Part shown: positions 56,642 to 62,482 of the stretch, in pieces
Numbering within the stretch: the first letter of the stretch is position 1
Layout: every line of letters begins with the position of its first letter
NCBI RefSeq assembly: GCF_016892705.1
Contig: NZ_JAFEMB010000002.1
Location: 186,001 to 250,000 of the forward strand
Length of the DNA stretch: 64,000 nt
From: Microvirga pudoricolor
Lineage (GTDB): Bacteria > Pseudomonadota > Alphaproteobacteria > Rhizobiales > Beijerinckiaceae
Reading direction: 5' to 3'
Made by a program: the position numbers and the translations under genes
Notes under the pieces: generated by a model
The model's input: the letters and a program-made list of their open reading frames with translations, nothing else
Told to the model about the DNA's origin: nothing
Database searches by the model: none

Positions 56642-57700
56642 TCACGGTTTGATGGCTGTGGCAGTGGCCCGGCGCTCATGTTCGAGGAGCCATTGCTTGC
56701 GCCAGATCTTGCCGCCGTAACCGGTCATCGACCCGTCCGCGCCGATCACGCGATGACAGGGCACGATAATGGCGACCTGATTGGCCCCATTGGCGCGGGC
56801 GACCGCCCGGACGGCGTCGGGGCGGCCGATGGCTTGGGCGAGATACCCATAGCTGCGGGTTTCACCCGCCGGAATCGCCCGCAGAGCCTCCCAGACGTGG
56901 GACGTGAACGAGCTGCCGCGCTGGACCACGGGCATGTCGAACGCAAGCGACGCGCCCGCGAAATAGCGCTCGACCTGTTCCGTCACCCGGTCGAGCATCG
57001 TGTTCCGCCCGAAGCAGACCGGACCGACGGTCTTGCGCAGGCGGTCGATCTCTCCCGGAAGGGCCGTCCGGTCCGCGAACTCCAGGAGATGCAGGCCGGC
57101 ATCGTCCGCGATGGCCAACATCGCCCCGATGGGGGTGTCGATCCACCGGGCCGTGAGGATCGACCACAGGGCCATGCGGGCCGGCGGATTGCCGATCAAT
57201 CCGGTGATGGCCTCCCGGAAGCCGCTTCCGGATTCGTAACCCGCGTCGAGTTGGGCTTCCATCACCGTTCCACCCTGCCGCAGCGTGCCGACGGCATGAC
57301 CCAGCCGCGTCGAGCGCGCATAGCGGGCGAAGGTCATGCCGTACTCTCTCTGGAACGCCCGGCGCACCGTCGAGGCGTCATATCCGAAGGCCTTCAGGTC
57401 GGCGGCGCTCCAGCGCCGCTCGGGCTCGGCCTCGACCTTGCTCCGCAGGATCTCGACGGCGTCACTCACGGGCCTTTTCGCATCCAACGGTCGGCATCTC
57501 AGGCATGGGCGAAACCCCGCTTTCTCGGCTGCGTCGCGGCTTCCGAAGAACGTCACGTTGGCGCGCTTCGGCTTGCGGGCCGGGCAAGTCAGGCGACAGA
57601 AGATGCCGGTCGTCCGCACGCCCACGAACGCAAAGCCTTCATAGGCCGGATCGCGGGCCAGGAGGGCCGCGAAGAGGGTATCGTCGCTGGGTAGAAACAT
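56642..57700 (-). CDS. ada: Bifunctional Ada regulator/O6-methylguanine-DNA methyltransferase
   Basis: This 352-residue protein has the three Ada parts. The N-terminal Zn domain has cysteines in GIFCRLTCPARKP and CLRCRP, including the methylphosphotriester acceptor. An AraC-type HTH follows (about 90-190), then a C-terminal methyltransferase with the active cysteine in IIVPCHRVIGADG. It repairs alkylated DNA and activates transcription once methylated. A TATAAA at 57711-57706 (minus strand) is only 5 nt before the ATG, so the transcript may be leaderless. It adjoins the iteron region. Confidence 0.93.
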   Translation of the reverse strand: MFLPSDDTLFAALLARDPAYEGFAFVGVRTTGIFCRLTCPARKPKRANVTFFGSRDAAEKAGFRPCLRCRPLDAKRPVSDAVEILRSKVEAEPERRWSAADLKAFGYDASTVRRAFQREYGMTFARYARSTRLGHAVGTLRQGGTVMEAQLDAGYESGSGFREAITGLIGNPPARMALWSILTARWIDTPIGAMLAIADDAGLHLLEFADRTALPGEIDRLRKTVGPVCFGRNTMLDRVTEQVERYFAGASLAFDMPVVQRGSSFTSHVWEALRAIPAGETRSYGYLAQAIGRPDAVRAVARANGANQVAIIVPCHRVIGADGSMTGYGGKIWRKQWLLEHERRATATAIKP

Positions 57701-57920
57701 GCCCCTTTATAACGGGCACCGCGCGCGGGTGTCGCCGAAAAGGAGGCGTCGATTTCGTGAATCCCGTCAGAGAGGGCGTGCCATTCCCCTTCCTCCAAAA
57801 AGAAGATCCCGTTTCGCCTATAGGAAGATTATTTGAATCAATTCAGATTCAGAGAGTCTATGAGTCATCTATATGGGACGGCGAATTCTCCAGCTTTGCC
57901 AGTGCTTTAACCACTATTGT

Positions 57921-58230
57921 CGTATTGAACTCTGCGCGACGATGCATTGAACTCGGCGTGGGTGCGTATCGAACTCGGCGTCGGAATCGGGCCGCTCCGC
58001 ATGGGATTCAGCGCGCCTCCGCATCGGATTCAGCGGGGCCGATCGCGCAAACCTTTGAGTTTTCAGGCCTTGCTGACGGGGCTCTCGCATAGAACTCTGC
58101 GCAGGTCCCCTGAACCGACCCGCATGCCGCGCCCAGCCCCCTCGAAGCGTATCGAACTCTGCGTGGATGTGATTCGAAATCCGGATCCGTATCGGACTCT
58201 GCGCGCCTGCACCCGTATCGAACTCTGCGC
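57921..58230 (+). repeat. Nine direct 17-bp iterons, consensus CGTATCGAACTCTGCGC
   Basis: Copies start at 57921, 57943, 57965, 57998, 58020, 58086, 58148, 58188 and 58214, all in the same orientation. Several are exact or one to three bases off the consensus; the 57998 and 58020 copies are the most divergent (ATTCAGCG). The first five intervals are 22, 22, 33, 22 and 66 bp, all multiples of 11. Weaker copies can be read at 57877, 58170 and 58287. Confidence 0.85.
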
Positions 58231-58279
58231 GACCGAAATTTGCCCGAAACCGACTCATTTCCAAGGACTTGGTTAAAGC

Positions 58280-58288
58280 TTTGGATAA
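58280..58288 (-). promoter_or_regulatory. DnaA-box-like site
   Basis: The minus strand reads TTATCCAAA, one base from the DnaA consensus TTATCCACA. It lies between the last good iteron and the repA start codon. A single near-consensus box is only suggestive. Confidence 0.35.
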
Positions 58289-58383
58289 CTCCGGATTCTG
58301 CGAAAGCCCATGGATCCGACTCGGAATGGGAGTCGTTGCGAGTCAGCGAGCCCGCGTTGCGGCTCAGCTCATCCGAGGACCCT

Positions 58384-59478
58384 ATGAGCATAGACGAGCA
58401 GATCGCAACGATCCGTGACGCCGACCTGCTGGCGGAAATCGAGAAAGCCCGCGGACACTTCATGTTCAAGACGCTCGTGGAGCATATCGCCCACAAGCAG
58501 GCTCTGCGCGACAAGGAACGCGAGGCAGAAACCGGCCTCGCTCACCGCCGGGCCGCCATGAGCCGCGATCAGAGACGCCGGGACGCCGTGCGCGAGGTCA
58601 TCGAGAACGAGCCGAGCGCGCCGGACAACATCCAGCACATCCACAGCGTTCTGGCCCTCTGCGGCCTGCCCTACCGGGAGCCGAAGGGCGAGCGGGAATT
58701 CTTCCGGGAATATGGACGCAACACCCTCAGCATCATGGCCGGACGCCTGAAGGACCCCCGAACGGGCCAGATGGAGATCCAAGGCCTTCCCTACGGCCCC
58801 AAAGCACGCCTGCTGCTCCTTCACCTCTGCACCGAAGCCGTGAGGCAGCGCAGCGCCAAGGTGGAGGTGGCCGACAGCCTGTCGGGCTTCATCAAGCAGA
58901 TGGGCTTCCCGGTCACCGGCGGCGACCGAGGGACCCTCCGGCAGTTCAAGGAGCAGCTCAACCGCCTGGCGGCCTGCACCATGCAGATCGGCCTTTGGGA
59001 CGGCGCCGCCCGGTCGAGCACCATCAACGTGCCGCCCTTCCGTCAGCTCGATATCTGGCTGACCGGCAGTTCGGACCAAGGGCTGCTCTGGTCCAACACC
59101 GTCCAGTTTCACACGGAATTTTATGACAACCTGATCCAGCACGCGCTTCCGGTCGACATCCGGGCCGCCCGCGCCTTCGCGGGATCGGCCCGCAAGCTCG
59201 ATATGCTGTTCTGGATGGGCTACCGGCTGCGAACGGTGCAACGACCCCTGCGCCTGACCTGGGACAACCTCCACAAGCAGTTCGGAGCCGACAACGCCAG
59301 CCTGCGCAGCTTCAAGCAGGCCTTCAAGGGCGATCTGGCCCACATCAAGGAGGTGTTCCCGCGCCTGCGCGTGTCCCTCGACGACAACGGCATGCAACTC
59401 CTGCCGACGGATCCTAGCGAACTCCTGGTGGCGCCAAGACGCGCCAAATCCGAAAAGCCCATGATTTCAGCAGCTTGA
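58384..59478 (+). CDS. repA: RepA-like replication initiator (plasmid-encoded RepA family)
   Basis: This 364-residue protein matches the plasmid RepA (RepA_C type) family found in Rhizobiales plasmids and some chromosomes. It shows LPYGPKARLLLLHLCTEAV (about 135-153), GTLRQFKEQLNRLAACTMQI (about 183-202), FYDNLIQHALPVDIRAARAF (about 247-265) and LRLTWDNLHKQFGA. The N-terminal 80 residues are helical and charged. The start at 58384 has GAGG upstream. It is preceded by nine direct iterons and followed two bases after its stop by an inverted one, which fits iteron binding and autoregulation. No partition genes adjoin it. Confidence 0.82.
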   Translation: MSIDEQIATIRDADLLAEIEKARGHFMFKTLVEHIAHKQALRDKEREAETGLAHRRAAMSRDQRRRDAVREVIENEPSAPDNIQHIHSVLALCGLPYREPKGEREFFREYGRNTLSIMAGRLKDPRTGQMEIQGLPYGPKARLLLLHLCTEAVRQRSAKVEVADSLSGFIKQMGFPVTGGDRGTLRQFKEQLNRLAACTMQIGLWDGAARSSTINVPPFRQLDIWLTGSSDQGLLWSNTVQFHTEFYDNLIQHALPVDIRAARAFAGSARKLDMLFWMGYRLRTVQRPLRLTWDNLHKQFGADNASLRSFKQAFKGDLAHIKEVFPRLRVSLDDNGMQLLPTDPSELLVAPRRAKSEKPMISAA

Positions 59479-59480
59479 TC

Positions 59481-59497
59481 GCGCAGACTTCGATTCG
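59481..59497 (-). repeat. Inverted iteron immediately downstream of repA
   Basis: Read on the minus strand, the 17 bases CGAATCGAAGTCTGCGC match the iteron consensus at 15 positions. The site begins two bases after the repA stop codon, in the opposite orientation to the upstream array. Confidence 0.7.
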
Positions 59498-59510
59498 CCC
59501 GATCATCCTG

Positions 59511-59999
59511 TCATGGCTGGGACGTCATCCCGTCGATGTCGATGGTCCAAACTCTTTCAGTGGCCGGCACCTGGCAGCTCGCCCCAGGGGCGTCCGCCTT
59601 GCAGGTTCCGTTGGGCGCATCCCACCGGGCGCTCATGACGATGAGCTGCCGGTCCTTGCGGAATCCCTGGATCTCCAGGTTCGGGCCGCTGGCCGAGATC
59701 AGGAAATCGGGCTGCCAGTCGAGAAAGTGCGCGAAGAACCGGTCAACGATCTGCATCTGGTCGCCCTTGTCGAGGCCCGCCCCCTTCCAGCGAACCCGGC
59801 ACGCGCGGCCCGCAATCTCCGGCGCCCGCTTCACGGACCCGGCACTGACGGCCGGCTTCACCCCCAGATCGGCCTCGACCAGCCGGGCCAGCGCCTGGCA
59901 CTCGTCCTCGGGCATCGCCCTTACCGTCTCGGCCGCGGCCGCGTTCAGGGACCCGCATACCCCCAGCACTGCCAGGGCGGCCCATAGGCTTCTTCTCAT
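59511..59999 (-). CDS. Hypothetical periplasmic protein
   Basis: This 162-residue protein has a signal peptide (MRRSLWAALAVLGVCGSL, cleaved after AAAA). The mature domain has four cysteines (DECQALARLVEADL, GRACRVRWKG, NGTCKADA and ASCQVP) that may form two disulfides, and a central FFAHFLDWQPDFLISASG. The ATG at 59999 has GGAGG 7 bp upstream; the ATG two codons earlier is too close. I do not recognise the family. It converges on repA. Confidence 0.65.
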   Translation of the reverse strand: MRRSLWAALAVLGVCGSLNAAAAETVRAMPEDECQALARLVEADLGVKPAVSAGSVKRAPEIAGRACRVRWKGAGLDKGDQMQIVDRFFAHFLDWQPDFLISASGPNLEIQGFRKDRQLIVMSARWDAPNGTCKADAPGASCQVPATERVWTIDIDGMTSQP

Positions 60000-60150
60000 C
60001 GTCATGCCTCCCCGGCCGCCTTCGACGCCATGGTCGGACCACAGGCCTTCGCCCCCGTTCTAATCGTCCCGGCCGCGCGAGAACAAGCCCGCGGTTCGCC
60101 GGGCCCCGAGAAGCCACCCCGGTTTTGTTCGGATGAACTTTCGAAGAGGA

Positions 60151-60179
60151 TTGACCAGCCCAGCGCCAGACCCTAAGAA
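60151..60179 (+). promoter_or_regulatory. Promoter of tRNA-Ser
   Basis: TTGACC (60151-60156) and TAAGAA (60174-60179) are 17 bp apart, placing the transcription start a few bases before the tRNA at 60190. Confidence 0.55.
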
Positions 60180-60189
60180 CTCCGGCTAC

Positions 60190-60280
60190 GGAGACGTGGC
60201 CGAGCGGCTGAAGGCACTCGTTTGCTAAATGAGCATACCCCAAAAGGGTATCGAGGGTTCGAATCCCTCCGTCTCCGCCA
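60190..60280 (+). tRNA. tRNA-Ser (anticodon GCT)
   Basis: The 91-base gene has a 7-bp acceptor stem GGAGACG/CGTCTCC with discriminator G and an encoded CCA. It also has a D-arm with GGCCGAGCGGCTGAAGGC, the anticodon loop TTTGCTAAA, a long class II variable arm (CATACCCCAAAAGGGTATCG) and a T-arm GGGTTCGAATCCC. It reads AGC and AGU serine codons. Confidence 0.97.
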
Positions 60281-60774
60281 CCCCACTTTCTGATCCTGTA
60301 GTTTCCTTGCTCAGCAAGGGTTTCAGCGACGATTGGCTGCTTTGACGTTGAACGTTCCCCTGGACGTTTTCAGGGTGTGCCATGGGCAATCTTCCCGCAT
60401 TCTGTCCCCTTGAGCCGACGTCGGACGAAGGCTGCGACATGCTGGTCGGCTATCGCGATGGCTATTTCGGCCTGCCTTCGCCGGGAATCACGGCTGCGAT
60501 CGCGTCCTGCTGAGCGGCTTTGGTGTCCTGCCGGAAGAGGACGAGAGCGCCGGCTCGGCTGATCCGCATGCCTTCACCGGCCTGGGATCCCCTGGCGCTG
60601 CCGTGCGGCCAACACCAATGGTCCAGACCGAAGGACGGGCCGTATCGAGGTAGGCTCGCCGAGCTGGATCCGGAGAATTCCAACCGCGGGTAAAAGCTTG
60701 GCACCGAGACTGGACATTGAATGAGCTGAGCGGAACCATAGAACCGAGGGCACATCCAGTCTTGGGAGGCCCAC
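60281..60774. other. Gene-poor stretch after tRNA-Ser
   Basis: This 494-bp region holds a weak hairpin CCTTGC-TCA-GCAAGG (60305-60319) that may terminate the tRNA transcript, and one possible 43-codon ORF (60382-60513). I found no integrase, direct repeat of the tRNA end, or other mobile-element trace. Confidence 0.5.
60382..60513 (+). CDS. Possible 43-residue small protein or gene remnant
   Basis: The ATG has AGGGTG a few bases upstream and reads MGNLPAFCPLEPTSDEGCDM, then LVGYRDGYFGLPSPG. The codons have the high GC third positions of real local genes. The GYRDGYFGLP stretch recalls the GYxxGxxG core of short Rmf/CrpP-like proteins, but the ORF ends soon after, so it may be a truncated copy. 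Low confidence. Confidence 0.3.
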   Translation: MGNLPAFCPLEPTSDEGCDMLVGYRDGYFGLPSPGITAAIASC

Positions 60775-61143
60775 GTGACCAGGATTATACTGCTTAGCTT
60801 GCTGCCAGCGGTCCTTGCGGGCTGTGCGAACCTTTCGGAAATCGGCGACTACGACAAGTCAGGCGGTCAGCGGGTGGCCGTGAGTTGCCGGACTTATACG
60901 GTCTACGACCGGCCCGGGGCACAGCAGCCGGCATTCATGGTGATGGCGTACGGGGCAAGCGAGCTATCGGCTGTGTTCTGCCGCCCCGATCCCCCAAGCC
61001 GATACCTCGCAGGCTTTGAGAGCGTTCGATACAACGTGGCGGCAAAGAGGTTCCTCGCGGACAAGAAGGCTCCGAACTGCCGAGTGACGAAGGCCACTGA
61101 GCTAAGCCTCATTCATACCGAATTCGAATATCGATGCGGTTAG
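60775..61143 (+). CDS. Hypothetical lipoprotein
   Basis: This 122-residue protein starts at GTG with GGGAGG 5 bp upstream. It has a short signal peptide with lipobox VLAGC (cysteine at about 17). The mature part contains SCRTYTVYDRPGAQQPAFMV and three further cysteines (SCRT, VFCRP and NCRVT, with a final YRCG). The family is not recognised. It probably faces the periplasm. Confidence 0.65.
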   Translation: MTRIILLSLLPAVLAGCANLSEIGDYDKSGGQRVAVSCRTYTVYDRPGAQQPAFMVMAYGASELSAVFCRPDPPSRYLAGFESVRYNVAAKRFLADKKAPNCRVTKATELSLIHTEFEYRCG

Positions 61144-61326
61144 CAAGATCCGCCCTGCTTTGACGGCTTTGCCCACTGCCGCGTCGGAGCCTCTCGGCAG
61201 TTCTCATAGGGACTACGCGTCTTTGTCCTGAACGAACCATCACAAGGATCATCAGCCCTTGTTCAGAATACTGGGCCCATCATCTCCTCATCGTCGGGCT
61301 ATGGGACGACCTCGGAGGATAGGATT

Positions 61327-61716
61327 ATGTCCGTCGCGAAGTGGATCTTAGGTATCGCAGGAGCAAGCCTGCTGTCCGGCTGCGTACAAGCGGCACCCTA
61401 TCCGGGCTATAGTGCGGTCGACGCTGGCCCTGCTTTCGTTCAGCAGTCTCAATTCTACTTCGATGACGGGCCGCCCCCGCCGCCGCCCTACTATGGACCT
61501 CCGCCTCGGGCCTATTATCCTCCGCCGCCTCCACCACCGGTCTACTACGGCCCACCTCGGCGTGCGTACGGACCGCCTCCTGGTGCCTACTATGATGGCC
61601 CGCGCGGTCCTGGCTATGGGCCTCGGCCGGCCTACGCCCCCGGTCGCGGCTACGGGCCTCCGAGGGTCTACACGAAAGACCAGGTCCGCGCTTGGAACAG
61701 GATGAACGGCTTCTGA
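61327..61716 (+). CDS. Pro/Tyr/Gly-rich lipoprotein
   Basis: This 129-residue protein has a GGAGG site and the lipobox LLSGC (cysteine at about 19). After a short linker, most of the mature chain (about 48-115) is built of PPPP, YYGPP and RAYGPPP units, a low-complexity region likely to be extended. The C-terminal end YTKDQVRAWNRMNGF is charged and looks like a small conserved motif. It probably lies in the envelope. The family is not recognised. Confidence 0.65.
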   Translation: MSVAKWILGIAGASLLSGCVQAAPYPGYSAVDAGPAFVQQSQFYFDDGPPPPPPYYGPPPRAYYPPPPPPPVYYGPPRRAYGPPPGAYYDGPRGPGYGPRPAYAPGRGYGPPRVYTKDQVRAWNRMNGF

Positions 61717-61887
61717 TCGGAGTCTCCGCGTCAACCGTGCTCATTTTCGTGTCCGCCTCCCGAAGCGGATCCGCCGGTCGGTCTCAGGAGCATTCGTGCT
61801 GAGAGGCTGAGGATTCCCGTAAGCAATGTCGTCGTGCTGTCCGACCTTGGTAAGGGCGTGTCGACCGTACGATGGCGCAGTGGTTCA

Positions 61888-62187
61888 CTAAGCGCCGGTG
61901 CTGCGATCGAGCGTCCTTTCGAGTTCGGCAACGAGTTCCTTCACCAACTCGCGGTATTCGTCGCTGCGTGCCGCCCCCAACGGAGACGTCGACCGCTCCC
62001 AGTGCAAAACGGCTTCCTGCGCCTCGACCAGATCCTCGCACAGGGACAGGAAGCCATCGTCGGCCGTGGCCAGTTCCGCGATGGCATGTCCCCGATCGGG
62101 GAAGCGGGCAATGGCGGCCTGGACGGCGTGATGCATGGCAGGATCCCGTTGCCGGGGTTCGAAAGGCACAGATGCCTGATCCGGCAT
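61888..62187 (-). CDS. Hypothetical helical protein
   Basis: This 99-residue soluble protein is nearly all helix, with AMHHAVQAAIARFPDRGHAI, LVEAQEAVLHWERS and EYRELVKELVAELERTL. It has no signal peptide. Its start has no strong ribosome site. It may be a small regulatory or adaptor protein; I do not recognise it. The 171 bp between it and the Pro-rich gene hold nothing I can support. Confidence 0.55.
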   Translation of the reverse strand: MPDQASVPFEPRQRDPAMHHAVQAAIARFPDRGHAIAELATADDGFLSLCEDLVEAQEAVLHWERSTSPLGAARSDEYRELVKELVAELERTLDRSTGA

Positions 62188-62482
62188 CGGTCATCGTCAC
62201 CGGGGGCGGTCGGTTCGGGAAGTAATATACTGTAGGCACGCGCGGAGCCGCCTCGCATAGGCAAGGAGCGGGGTGTCATCCTGTCCAGCTAACGGCCACG
62301 AAGCGCGTGGCCTCCGAGGGGCGGATGCCCCTATCCTGCGTGCTGCGCCCGCTGGTTTAGCCGAACCCTGCCACCTCGATGCGCCTTGAGGACCACGGCT
62401 CTGGCGCGAGGCCGGGGGTGTAGGTTACTGTAGGTTACGGCAGAAGGGGTGTCCTGAGGGTCCCGAACCAAGAGGCCGGTCC
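62188..62482. other. Intergenic region before the TolB/TPR gene
   Basis: This 295-bp stretch has two adjacent hairpins, GGCCACG/CGTGGCC (about 62290-62308) and GGGGC/GCCCC (about 62312-62326), and then a 10-bp tandem repeat. No gene is seen. Confidence 0.45.
62419..62438 (+). repeat. Perfect tandem 10-bp repeat TGTAGGTTAC
   Basis: TGTAGGTTAC occurs twice without a gap, 45 bp before the start codon of the next gene. The 10-bp period places the two copies on one DNA face, as for a regulator site, but a chance duplication is possible. Confidence 0.6.

Larger units (their letters stand above)
57701..58383 (+). other. Iteron-type replication origin region
   Basis: This 683-bp gene-free stretch between ada and repA contains an A+T-rich segment (about 57790-57920, with a TGAATC-AATTCA-GATTCA inverted repeat at 57834-57851). 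The array of direct iterons (57921-58230), a DnaA-box-like site (58280-58288) and the repA leader follow. The order A+T-rich region, iterons, initiator gene is that of iteron plasmid origins. Whether it is active is unknown. Confidence 0.7.

Noticed and set aside
57921-58230. CRISPR array as an explanation for the short repeats
   Set aside because: The repeats are 17 bp with gaps of 5 to 49 bp, not uniform spacers, and no cas gene is present. The adjacent RepA gene fits iterons instead.
57914-58264. Open frames across the iteron array on both strands
   Set aside because: The repeated peptides simply reflect the DNA repeats; no start site or family match supports them.
60225-60440. Minus-strand ORF ending in AETEGFEPSIPFWGMLI
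   Set aside because: The EGFEPS peptide is the reverse reading of the tRNA-Ser T-arm and acceptor, a well-known false ORF.
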